From: Margaritifera margaritifera
Lineage: Eukaryota; Mollusca; Bivalvia; Unionida; Margaritiferidae
Length of the DNA stretch: 64,000 nt
NCBI GenBank assembly: GCA_029931535.1
Contig: JAQPZY010001620.1
Location: 124,001-188,000, forward strand
Reading direction: 5' to 3'
A program made the position numbers and the translations under genes. Shown here piece by piece: positions 34,558-46,309 of the stretch. Every line of letters begins with the position of its first letter. Position 1 is the stretch's first letter. The notes under the pieces were generated by a model. That model was not told where the DNA came from, ran no database searches, and was given only the letters and a program-made list of their open reading frames with translations.

Positions 34558-35048
34558 TGGACTCTTGTCCATTATCCCGCTACACCATGCTCATGACATT
34601 CTTCCTTAGTACCTTCATGCATAACTTTACCGGGATATAATTTATATTGTACATTTTGTAGATTGGGTTAATTTTTCCCCACGCATGGTCTCCGTCCTTG
34701 TTCCCAGCCTTTAATTAGATCAAGCACTTTGGTTCTCTGCGTGTTAGGCATGATAATCCCTTCTTTGATTTTTGTTATTCAACTCTGTTGGGCTGATGGC
34801 AGCATAAAATAAATATGTAGCTTTCCCTTTTTAAGTCTGTTTATTAAATTTGTCTTATTTCTTTCTTCTACTTGTTATCCTTTGTTTATTTATTTCCACG
34901 TTATCCAAACAAGTAGAAGTCAAGAATTTCTCTTGGCTGTTTTGCTTAGTGTTTGTTTTGAGGATGTAAATTGTTTCTTCCCTGACGAAGAGCTTGTTTA
35001 GCTCGAAACGTTGGGAAACTGATTTATATTTACGCTGTTATCAATGTT

Positions 35049-35119
<71 letters not shown>
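34405..35119 (+). mobile_element. Penelope-like element, 3' region and (TA)n end (copy B)
   Basis: It contains an (ATT)n run (34524-34557), CATGGTCTCCGTC (about 34685), GTTGGGCTGATGGCAGCATAA (about 34789), GGATGTAAATTGTTTCTTCC (about 34962) and the hammerhead-like core. It ends in (TA)n at 35055-35119, exactly as copy A does on the other strand. Confidence 0.7.
34982..35009 (+). ncRNA. Hammerhead-like core in Penelope copy B
   Basis: CTGACGA (34982-34988), an A, the 5-bp stem GAGCT/AGCTC (34990-34994 with 35000-35004) with a 5-nt loop, then GAAAC (35005-35009). This fits the hammerhead catalytic core except for the extra A before stem II. Both copies keep the core. Stem III is not obvious. 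Confidence 0.4.
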
Positions 35120-36267
<1,148 letters not shown>

Positions 36268-36414
36268 CATGCAAATCAACTTTTACCGTCTTCATAAATA
36301 TATAATACAAATCAAATCTACTGTTCTATCGTCTATGACAAAATTATCAACTTCTTTTTTAAGTTACACATTTCACACAGGCCTCTTCATTGTCCTTAGG
36401 ACTGAAATTTAATT

Positions 36415-37090
36415 TCGCGAGTTTGGGTGGGGTATGCGGCTAGTAGTCGCCAAGGCTTCCAGACCTGAACTTCAAACTCTGCGCCAGTGACCCCAACATT
36501 GTATTCATTCTGCTAGGCAATGTTTCGCCTCTGTCTTGCCGTCAGTACGTCGTTTTTGTTGCGCAAGCCTTCCATGTTTTCGAGGCCACCTTCCAGACTA
36601 TAGCGGAGTTTGTGTCAGTTTTACTGCGATTTTCGGCAACCAATTTTCGGGTTCGGGGTGTGTGGGTGGGTGGGGGTTCCAGTTCCACATTTGCTACTAC
36701 TTGTGTGAGCTAGACGAAAAATACTTAAATAGAGACAAATGTGATGAAGTATATACATCTATCAAACGAGGACTATCATAGATTTGGCAACCATGCAAAC
36801 AATACACATCACCTTTCGGAGTATGGTATCAGCGCAGAAAAGAGCGCCTCCGAACACCTGCACCACGAAAACGCCTACGAAAACAATCTCGTCCCCGACA
36901 TCGCGGGTGTGGACTACCTTATCAGCCACGCCGGCCCCACGCACATTCGCCCACTGACAGGGTTACCCGCTTCAATCGACAACCTGTACGCCTTCCCGCG
37001 ATGACATTGTACTGGCACGGGACAAGGTCCTCTGCACAACCGGGGACACTGGCACATCAAAAGAGATTGTTGCTCGTCTATACTGTACTC
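36415..37090. other. GC-richer island of unknown nature
   Basis: Base composition is clearly less AT-rich than the surroundings, especially 36830-37015. A plus-strand ORF at 36741-37004 (SEYGISAEKSASEHLHHENA type) has no recognised domain and begins at a non-ATG codon. The tail (CTGTGCCGTAAAACACCAAA, about 37120) resembles SINE tails. It could be a transferred fragment or a decayed repeat. Confidence 0.35.
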
Positions 37091-37918
37091 CAATTGCCGT
37101 TGGCATTAAATAAACTACTTGTGTTGCTGTGCCGTAAAACACCAAATCCAAACTAATCAACTTTTTATGACACTGTTAGACGAGAGTTGTATTTACTCGA
37201 AAACGTTATTTGATTTTCCTATAGCCTGTTCAATCATAAAAAAAGAAAAAAAGAAAACAACAACAACAAAAACACTTGCGTATGACTTTTTGATCCCTGT
37301 CAGTTTGATAAAAGGCTACTGCTTTTGCAGGACTGTACAACAAAACAGATTACAAGTACACTCATGACATCAATTATTCAAGCAAACACGCTTGTTGCTG
37401 TTTGAACAAGTCTGGTTTTCTGGCTGAGAGTGGAATGAGCTACCTCATTAGACAGAAGATTGCCCTCACGAACGTTGATTCCGTGGTGCTTGTAAGTCAA
37501 ATAATGAGAAAAAAGCACTAACACCGTGTGAATATCCTATAAGATTATGATCAAACCTTGAATATCGTGACCAATAATATTGAAATCCATGTCAGATCTT
37601 TAGCCGCTTGAGAGAAAGTCGACGAGAAAAAAACCTGATTTATTGCTAACAATTAGTGATGGAATTACATTTTTCCCCATGAGATTCCGAACTCTTTCAA
37701 CCACGATGAAGTTCTGAATAGAAGTACAATTTTATAGGGCATACACGCAAAAATGAGAGTGACATATTGGCATGTGTTCAATATATCAGTGTGGAAACTA
37801 GTCCGTCCCTGGCCCTTTCTCAATCGCATAGTTATTTTTTGACACCTATGAGGAGTATTTCAAACGTTCTGAATATTATTAAGGTGTACAACAAAGTGCT
37901 TTATAAGTGAACAGTACA

Positions 37919-38447
37919 TCAGTGCATCATCTCAAAGTGCTCCTCATACACCTCTACGCACTTTCTCAGTCTGATTATCCAATTGTTAAATGCCAGTGCG
38001 CGAACGGGTGGTTCGGTAGCGTTCCACAACTTTTGGTAACATTCTGGAGCCGTTACAATATTCAGTGACACTAGGAGAGTTAGGCACAAGCACCTAGACG
38101 ACCGGGCCTTTTGTATCGAACAATAATGCGTATAAAAACTCTCTTGAAGGTCCGACTACGTCGAGCGATTTGTGGTGTCTCCTCGTTTTCTCCGATCCAA
38201 ACTTTACTTTTTTCTCTCGAGTAGGGTTAAAAAAAAGTAGAACCATGTTTCATCAGCTATGATAATCTCATTCAAAACGTTTCTTGTCACTCGTTTCATA
38301 TTTGGTGAATAGCTGTTTGTCGATTTCAACAGGAGTATGTTTTTGATCAGCCGTGAATAAAGCCGGGACCCATCTTGCACAAACTTTAAAGAGCTTCAAA
38401 TTATTCTTCAGTATATTAAAAACAGCTGGCAAATTATTGCCCGTGAT

Positions 38448-38478
<31 letters not shown>

Positions 38479-38625
38479 GTGTGTAGGTATGTATGTAGGT
38501 ATGTATGTATACAAATTGAACGATATGACAGAATTATATCTGTTAAACTTTATCCAAGTCGGCCTTGATATCAGTCGGAAAGTACCCTAAGAGCGCCTGG
38601 ATTTTACAGTATGCTCTTTGCATAG
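37919..38625 (-). pseudogene. mariner-type transposase pseudogene
   Basis: Minus-strand segments in order. An ATG-led N-terminal piece (ALLGYFPTDIKADLDKV, 38560-38624) comes first. After an inserted (TA)n(GTAT)n tract (38448-38511) comes KVCARWVPALFTADQK, then HTPVEIDKQLFTKYE (38290-38390). IIIADETWFYFF (about 38240) contains a catalytic Asp block. KSLDVVGPSREFLYALLFDT and KGPVVQVLVP (38080-38180) match the core strands. MLPKVVERYRTTRSRTGI runs directly into FNNWIIRLRKCVEVYEEHFE and a TGA (37919-37921), the usual C-terminus. The part that should carry the last catalytic residue is deleted. Frameshifts are also present. Mariner elements insert at TA, but terminal repeats were not resolved. Confidence 0.75.
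38448..38511. repeat. (TA)n(GTAT)n microsatellite inside mariner
   Basis: It splits the N-terminal DNA-binding part from the catalytic part of the mariner pseudogene. Confidence 0.9.
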
Positions 38626-38629
38626 TTAC

Positions 38630-39200
38630 AGAATTGCACTCTTCTCCGACATTTTTACGTCGCTGTCATTGACCTATTTTGCGTCACACGCAAGTATGTG
38701 CATGTGTCTGGCGTACTGCACGTGCAGCAGTAGATCGTTTTATAGAACGATAGTTTGTCTCTCGACAGACATTACATTTATTGATAGGTCCAAAGAAACA
38801 GAAAGTTATAACAACTTATTTACAACTTTTAAAATACCCCTCATTACTAGTATTGTTTAGAGCCAAGCTATGTACATGTATCTTGACCCAAACTGAATGT
38901 AGAAAATAGTATCTTCAATCATAGCTATCTCGCGCTCGTATTTTTTTTCATTTTGGTGCGTATTATTAAGAGTATGTGACAGGTAAATTTTAATTCCGAT
39001 CTAATTTATAAGATTCTCTTTTTGTTCACGGTATTTGCGAACAAAAAAGGGTGCTGAGATCCGTAGTGGAGAAAATCTTGTCTTTTCTGACGCTATCACG
39101 ACATAACCTTAGAATTTAATTCCTGTAACATTTCTCGTTAATAATTTGCTAATTTGTTTCAAAGGACTGTCTAATTTTTTTTCCACATAACAAAAAAAAA
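38630..39200. other. Non-coding stretch
   Basis: Nothing recognisable. Confidence 0.5.
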
Positions 39201-39203
39201 AGA

Positions 39204-39204
<1 letters not shown>

Positions 39205-39245
<41 letters not shown>

Positions 39246-39360
39246 AAAACACATTTTCCCCCAATCATCTGTAATCCCCTGATCTGTTCTCCGATGGCTA
39301 TGATCCAGTATCTGTTAAAAATCTTACACTCTTTTCATGACCAGTTCGTGTATGTATGTA

Positions 39361-39442
<82 letters not shown>
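39205..39442. repeat. (GT)n and (GT)n(TA)n microsatellites
   Basis: GT at 39205-39244, and a GT then TA tract at 39349-39442. Confidence 0.95.
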
Positions 39443-39445
<3 letters not shown>

Positions 39446-40910
39446 GGATCGCAATAGTGTCCAAGGTATAATTTGGGGATGCCACGCCTGTATGCCCCCA
39501 GTCATTGCCCTGGGGTTTCATTCAAACCCCATCTGATACCCGAAACGTGTTGACACTTAGGTCACTGATAAAAAAAATGTAAGGACGTTGTTCGAGTACA
39601 ACCGATAGCACAAAAATGGGCGGGTGGACCTAAGTTTTGCTTAATAAGGTATGATTGGCTTGACATATGTCATTCGTTATTATGCCAATAACATGGGGCG
39701 TGTTTTACTTACTCAATCATTGTTTTTCTCTGGATTGTGTGCTAACTGACACATCGACTAATCTTAATTAGGTACTGTATATCGATGATCGTGTGTACCG
39801 CTGATCAATCACATTGCAAGCCACGTGCAAATCGCCTAGACATTTATCAAAATACACATGTCTATCAATATTTATAGAAACAAAAACAAATCTGAAACAG
39901 CAAATCAGATAGCGAAAAGCGATGTTAACTTGACAGCGGACCGCCTAAGGGTGAGATTAGATGCCATAATTCCGTTTCTGTAGTATCGACCCTTAACAAC
40001 GTTCAGCATGTACTATTCACAAAATAAGGCGTAATTATGCCCAATTCCAGTACCTCCGCCATATGATGGATGGAAATACCTAAAACGTTGTGTACATCCA
40101 AAAACAACCCTCAATCATTTCTTTAAGTTTAAAGTCTTTTTCTTCAGTAATGTTGGGGAAGTTGGGTCTCATTACGAACGAACGCACACACGTATGTACG
40201 GACGGGCAAGGTAATATAATCTCAACCTTTACTCTTAAATGTAAGCAAAGTTACTTCCATATCTTGCTAAAGACCCAAACGCTGTTTATTACATATCTTT
40301 CCCCCACTGCCCACCCGCAGACTCCGACCTCAATCCGGACTAATGACGTTGGTGTCGTAGCCCAGAATCCATTAATCCATTACATATAATATTTGTCATC
40401 CTCCTGTAAATCTCAATACAAAGTTATATATATAGTCAGTATAATTCCAATGATTGCATATTTTACGTTTGACTTCCTCCCAACATATTTACCAAGCTGG
40501 GTAAATTTCCACCAAGCTTTCTTGACGGAGCTGTGTGTGGTTACGGATAGTGTGACAGACAGACAGACAGATGGAGTGTATCACAATATCCCTTCGTTCA
40601 AGCGTGGATATATGAAATATTGATCTATAATAAATTTTTGTTTTGGAAATTAAATTAATTTTTACCCTCAAATTCATATCTCTCAGGCAAGAAAACTTGT
40701 TTTCTTAGGATACAAAATCAAAAAGGTTAAAATGACGCTGCGATTACAGTATATTAAGATCGTAGGATTAAAATCTATGTATCCAATACATTTGGGATTT
40801 TCTAGGAATTTAAGGATGCACCTAGGGTTATCTATCTTATTAATATTTCTGAGAAATCAAGACTGACCAGTGTGTCTCTGATGCCCTTAATTAATCTAAA
40901 TATTCTGTGG
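39443..40910. other. Non-coding stretch with a short hairpin
   Basis: TGGGGTTTCATTCAAACCCCA (8-bp stem) lies near 39510, followed by CTGATACCCGAAACGTG. A Penelope-type end next to (TA)n is possible but unproven. No genes are recognised. Confidence 0.4.
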
Positions 40911-40914
40911 GCTT

Positions 40915-41465
40915 GTGGATCAAACAAAAAGACGATTTGACAAGAGTAAAGCACCCTATGGATATCTTTATAATGCTTTAATGAGAGAGGAAGAGCAGTA
41001 TTTAAGGCGCTTAAAGGATTTGCTGGACAAGGAAAACATAGAGTACTTTTCAACTTACTTGGACAAACAAGCATCAATATATTCCGTTATTGACAACTGA
41101 TATATATGGAGCTCCAAAATTCCAAATTGGTGAAAAAGGCAGAATTTTGAAATATAAAACAATATTTGCAATTAGATACCTTAATAAACTTCCTCGATGA
41201 AATATTTAAAATTAAGCAAGTAATACTAGGTGATCCGGTTGTATACAAACTGAAAAACTTGATGGGAGAGGACACTGAGAGCATGTTTTACGAGCAAGAG
41301 TTATCACTATACTACAAACAGGATGAAGAATACAAAATTGAATAGATTTTGAAAACAAAAGGAATGACAGGAAAAAATGTATGTACCCGTGAAAATGAAT
41401 GGACATGGTGAATCCTTGAATCGTTTGAAAGTTGGGAACCAGCAGAAAATTATATTTCATTAACA
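40915..41465 (+). pseudogene. Polinton-like integrase C-terminus with chromodomain
   Basis: A helical charged segment (APYGYLYNALMREEEQYL, LKDLLDKENIEYFSTYLDK) occupies 40915-41100. A frameshift leads to DIYGAPKFQIGEKGRILKYK and TIFAIRYLNK. Another leads to LDEIFKIKQVILGDPVVYKL, MFYEQELSLYY and EEYKIE, a stop, then ILKTKG and, frameshifted, SWEPAEN. The order of an SH3-like KF.IG..VRI.KYK block, an FYEQEL linker and a Y.IEKIL...W chromodomain matches the C-terminal half of retroviral-type integrases in Polintons. The catalytic DDE core is missing. At least three frameshifts and one stop are seen. What the first helical segment belongs to is unclear. Confidence 0.6.
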
Positions 41466-41468
41466 TAA

Positions 41469-41823
41469 ATGGCAGAAGCACAATGCATAGATAGTAGTAT
41501 CAAGCAGCATGAACACTTTGAATTTCTGAAAGATAACGAGTTTATAGACTGTGACAGATGTGGTAAAACAGCTCATTACGAAACGAATAAGTTCAACCAT
41601 GGACGACATGTAAATTTGTATTAATAACGAGACCAGAAGGGAAAAAGAAACTACGAGAAAAACATGGCAGTTGAACAACAAAAGAGTACTTATGAAATAA
41701 CGTGATAAGGCAACTGTCACGGTAATACACGACATTACAGAAAAAATAAAAGGAGACAACAGTCGAAAATATGATGTTCATTCTGTTATGTATGATGTTT
41801 ATGCACGTAACGTTTGTCTATGA
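41469..41823 (+). pseudogene. Small zinc-finger ORF downstream of the integrase
   Basis: An ATG at 41469, 3 bases after the integrase remnant, opens 51 codons to a TAA (41622-41624). It contains CDRCGKTAHYETNKFNHGRH, a CxxC...H...H arrangement that could bind zinc. Beyond the stop, in other frames, protein-like text continues (RPEGKKKLREK, ATVTVIHDITEKIKG, VHSVMYDVYARNVCL) to a TGA at 41821-41823. The original product was therefore probably about 115 residues. The tight spacing suggests it was the next gene of the same element. The family is not recognised. Confidence 0.4.
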
Positions 41824-41840
41824 TTGAAAGTTGTATGGTT

Positions 41841-41874
41841 ATTATTATTATTATTATTATTATTATTGTCTGGA
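41841..41874. repeat. (ATT)n microsatellite
   Basis: About ten ATT units between the zinc-finger ORF and the LINE 3' end. Confidence 0.9.
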
Positions 41875-42079
41875 AATAAATTGCTTGTTGATTTAACCTA
41901 CATTGTTGGTTTCACTTTTTTTCTGTTACTTATTTTGAGACCTAGAGTCGTAACAATTCAAACTGCATTTCAAAAAGACTGAAAAACAAATACAACGTAA
42001 TAGACAACGAGATTTTGAACCAGATTAAAAGCAATGCAAATCAAATAGACATTTAAACTTCTCTCAAATTTCCTTCAAA

Positions 42080-42885
42080 AAAGGTATAAGGAAACTGAAC
42101 TTTCTTGGTAAATTATGCCATCTTCCAGAAAATGTAACAACTAAAAGAATATTTTTATTCAGACTATATCTATATCTTTCTAGAAAAGATGTTACAGAAC
42201 AAAAAGGCTTTATTCCAGATATATGTAGCATTTTGCAGAAATATAATATTTATGAATTAATTGAAATTTTTTGTCAGAGACAAAATATTTCTAGGAAAAA
42301 TACAGTGGAAACAAATTATAAAACATGCTACTCATAAATATGAAAACGAGCGCTTTACAAACTAGTGCCATACTGACATTTCCTACAAAAGATTCAAAAA
42401 TGTTCATACTTCTATAAAACCCTCAATTTTATGGCAAACTCCAAAAACAACAAGAGAGTTACAGTTAATTACATCCCTTGCAAATGTTCTGATAACTGTT
42501 CCAAATAATACTATGCAAGTTTGTAAACACTGCAGTTACTCTTACACAGATGTAATAATCCATGCATTTATTTCCTGTCAGAGCACTGTGCGACAACGAG
42601 ACATATTTTGGACACATATTCTAAATAACTTTGACATTCGTCTTGGCATGTACATTCATAATATATCAGATGAAGAATTTATTCAAAGTCTCCTGGGTAG
42701 AGAATTTCCCAACGGCATCAGCTTAGATGAGCCTGAAATAATGAGAAATTTTATAATGTCTGCCTCAGTGTTCTCTGCAACTGTAATCCATGGATTCTTT
42801 TCACGGTAATAAGATCGATTTTCAGATTATCAAGATTTTGAATTATGTGATCGTTGAAATCTTGATAATCATGTCTTCATGCATG

Positions 42886-42958
<73 letters not shown>

Positions 42959-43230
42959 CATATACAATATTATTTTCTGTAAAATAATGATGATGTGTAC
43001 AATAATTAAGCATTGGAGGATTGCGCAAGAGTGCACCCTACTTTTGATAAGTATAGTGTCCTCATATACGAATCCTCATAGGGAAAATCCATAGATTCCT
43101 CTCATGTATACCTCTGTTAATTGTATATAACTAATTCAATTCATTTCAATATTGTTTTCTTTTTCCTTTGTCTGCATCCTTATCTCTGAAAAGAGGAAAT
43201 AAAGATTGATGATGATGATGATGATGATGA
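42080..43230 (+). pseudogene. LINE ORF2 C-terminus with 3' UTR and (GAT)n tail
   Basis: Segments read FLGKLCHLPENVTTKRIFLF, RLYLYLSRKDVTEQKGFIPD and SILQKYNIYELIEIF, then LQLITSLANVLITVPNNT in another frame. CKHCSYSYTDVIIHAFISC is a zinc-knuckle-like CxxC...H...C. WTHILNNFDIRLGMYIHNI, FIQSLLGREFPNGISL and the end VIHGFFSR (TAA at 42807-42809) follow. This is the region after the reverse transcriptase of CR1/jockey-like LINEs. A (TA)n (42891-42957) interrupts the 3' UTR. The element ends with GGAAATAAAGATT and (GAT)n at 43206-43230, a short-repeat 3' tail as such LINEs use. It is 5'-truncated near 41900-42080 and lies within Polinton-like sequence. Confidence 0.7.
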
Positions 43231-43399
43231 GTGCGCGTGTGTACTGATTTTGAAGATTGGGTTTTCACAGACATACAGCAATAAGAGAAATTGAGCTTAA
43301 CTGGAATAATATGATGTACCAACAGTTGTAAAATGTCACAAATGGTACAGGGAAAAGAGTGGTGAAGGAAATGGAGATAACAAGATTGCGCAAAAATAA

Positions 43400-43525
43400 A
43401 TGAGATTAATGTGGTATTACAATGGAGGAAATGGAATAGTTAGAGATCGAAATCATCAGAAAAATACATGTGAGTGTGGAAAAACATTAAACAGAGGATC
43501 GATATATTTGCACAAGAGAAGCCAA
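43400..43525 (+). pseudogene. CECG-type zinc-finger fragment, possible Polinton-associated gene
   Basis: A plus-strand frame contains TCECGKTLNRGSIYLHKRSQ followed by FH, a CxC...H...H pattern. I associate this with C-termini of small DNA-binding proteins in Polinton-like and large DNA-virus-like elements. It follows the LINE tail and may be the continuation of the element interrupted by that LINE. The preceding frame is broken and the start is unknown. Confidence is low. Confidence 0.25.
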
Positions 43526-43529
43526 TTTC

Positions 43530-44825
43530 ACACAATTTTTTTATTTCAAATAATGAACATCAGATTCAAGGAACTAACCAGTACAGCGCTTTACCCTTGT
43601 CCTGTAACTAAGTTTAACACGTTAAATTAGTTAAATCACATAGACGAAGTTAACATAGAAAATCAAGTTAACAAGATACAAATGTATTATACTGAAACTC
43701 AATTTTTCATATACAAGCGACTTAATATTTTCTACAATTCAGTCACAAGTATGACAGTTTTCAATCATTGTATTTGAATGAGCCCCATAACATGATAATT
43801 TGTGGAGTGATTAATTGTGGTACAACTCTGTTTCCATTAAATTTATTAAAGACTGAATACAGAGCCTTTCTTGATTACATTGTTTTCATCTCTCGATCAG
43901 CTAAAATACAAAGTGTATATTCATAGATACACAGATATATAGTAGTCATGACGGTTACCGAGTGTTTTCGATTTGAAGTGTGACGTAAAATCTTATGTAT
44001 TTTGGTAATTAGCATCTGATATGTTAGATTCACTCAGGCCAGAATACAAAGTTTCTCTTAGTTATAGAGCTGTTTCGTTAAATAGTTCAATGCTATTCAT
44101 GTGCACATATGGGATACACCCTTTGGTCGATTGTTGTAATAAGTATATGTTTTATGTTTTATAATCAAGAGTCAAGCGGGATCTATTATATACGAATTCT
44201 TCATAATCTGCATGATTTTCAGTCATTATCAAGATCTGAGTGATGTGTCAATCTAAAACCTCTTCAATAATTATGATCGCTTTCAAAGAAATATAAAACT
44301 TTCTAATTACAACTCCCATGTCTTCTTTTATTAAATCTGCGCTTCAAACTTGGATCGAAGTAAGAAGCTTTTGTTCTTTTTATCTAATCACAAAAGACAG
44401 ATTACAATCCTTGAATAATGTTAATAATGAACCACAGTTAATCCCTTTCCTTAATAATACATGTATTTCAAGATGTGCCCAACGGATGTATAATAATAAT
44501 CCAATAGCTTAACATAATGAGACTCATATTTTGGACAAATATTTGAACTTAAAAAAAGTCTTGCACATAGTAGCGTGATGTATTTTAAGATTAGTGCGCG
44601 TTAAAGGAATTAAACTTCCCTAGAGGTGTAAATCCTTGGATGTACAATAATATTAGTTAATTAATGCGCCTACGAAAAAGAATGCATAAATAAAATAACG
44701 AATATTCCTGTACAGTGTAAAAAATGTAGAAATATTAGAAACCGAGTTATAAGCGCCATGCTAGGTGCAACATTTTGTAGACGACTTCCATGCAAATTTC
44801 TGACATTGCCATTAATAGTATTCGC
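43530..44825. other. Non-coding stretch
   Basis: The ORF at 44318-44512 is not recognised. Nothing else supported. Confidence 0.45.
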
Positions 44826-45560
44826 ATTAATAGAAATAATGTAGAAGATGCACTTTCAAATCTAGATATTAACAAGGTGAGGGATCCTAGACCTCTATTC
44901 AAATTCACGAAGGCGTTCCTATGCCACCGCAACATTATCGGAAATTGTTAACAATTCGAGCGTAAACTCATATTGCCCTAAAATGTGCAAGCGGAAAATG
45001 TATATCCTTTTCACAAACGAGGGGAAAATGTTTTTTTCTTATTACGGGCCTATCTCTCTTTTAAAAAGTATGGTCTGAGTAATCGAAAAATGAGTTTTCA
45101 AACATTGCGTTAAGGAGCAAATGATTTAGTCATTTTGCACTCTGGTTTTACCGCTAAAGGTGTTTGACAATTGTGTGATCTTTTTAGTATCGTTTTTTGC
45201 AAGGTAGTAGATGAAGGCAAATACATCACCAGAGTGGTATTTTGTTATAAATATATATTACAGAATTTGAAATTCAAAGTCATTAGAGCTTCTTCATTTC
45301 ACCTTTACGTCACCTATAAGACCCCTATTGGAGTACGGTGATAATATTGGCCATAATTGCGATCAGTATCAAAAAGATAAAACAGAAAAAAGTACAAGCT
45401 GAAGCAGAAAAATCGTTTGTGGGGCAACAAAATCTATGTCATATGCTAGAGGTTTGGAAGAAGCAAAACGGGAAAGACTGTCAATAAGATTCTGCAATCG
45501 CATGAGTACTGGATACCTGCAGGCCTTGGTTCCACCAAGTATACAGGTAAGTAATGGTCA
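44826..45560 (+). pseudogene. LINE reverse transcriptase, heavily deleted
   Basis: VEDALSNLDINKVRDP (about 44840-44890) matches the pre-palm helix. YGPISLLKSMV (about 45043-45075) matches the RPISLL motif. HSGFTAKGV, QLCDLFSIVFCKVVDEGKY and TRVVFC (45137-45245) match the QSGF...QL...ALDEGK..RVVF palm region. A large internal deletion then joins TYKTPIGVR (about 45313), KVQAEAEK and MSYARGLEEAKRERLS to NRMSTGYLQALVPPSIQV (to about 45550), the thumb and C-terminal region. The YxDD motif is lost. Several frameshifts and stops are present. It is CR1/jockey-like and distinct from the neighbouring 42-kb fragment, as far as I can tell. Confidence 0.65.
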
Positions 45561-46305
45561 ACTTTGTGATAAATCTAACCCCCGAAGACTTTTTTGCCAG
45601 GACAAACTTATATTCGTATTAATGTTTACCGTTGTCTGGTGTGGAGTGAAATCTTCACCTTTATAATGAACAACCCATCTTTGTATTTTCTTAAAAATTA
45701 AACTTAAATAAGAATTTAGAAAACGTCTATTATTGTCAAGGTTAAAGGTTAGCATAAATTTTATATTGAAGACTGCTACTAGGATGTAGCTCATTAAACT
45801 ATGACCTCTTCAAAAATCTGTTGTCATTGGACAATACTTGTTCATGTTGTCAACCGGAAATCGAAACAAATTTCTTTTCGATTGTATCAAAAATACTATA
45901 GTTAGGAACCGTACAAGAGTACAGTCCCATAATTTAGACACGCCTTCGTTACTAATGGGTAAGCCGTTGCAATCGCTTGAGGTCAGCAAGGATATGTTCA
46001 GGGCAGTCCAAAAATTCACAAAAGGAAATAAGACATTTGTTTGTCTTTTAATGTCCTCACACTTTCTAGACATGAGTCTGGACTGTATCATTTGGTATAG
46101 AACTAGTATCATCGGAGTTTAATTTAAAATTACTTATCGCTCTCCAGAACCAATATTTACATAGTTTGTCTGTTAGTACTAAAAATAATTTTTCCGTTGT
46201 AAGTTATTGTTAAACTACTGTCTTATATGTTTTAAGTATGGTCTGTACAATCATATTCAAATATTTTATCATCTTGTATCGATTTATGCAATTATATGTA
46301 TATTT
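45561..46305. other. Non-coding stretch with an unrecognised ORF
   Basis: A 94-codon plus-strand frame at 45838-46122 starts at a non-ATG codon and has no domain I recognise. Confidence 0.4.
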
Positions 46306-46309
46306 CGTT

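Noticed and set aside
39443..39560. GGGGTTT hairpin with CTGATACCCGAAACGTG next to (TA)n, as another Penelope/hammerhead end
   Set aside because: The core lacks CUGANGA and a stem II, and no coding or matching copy supports it.
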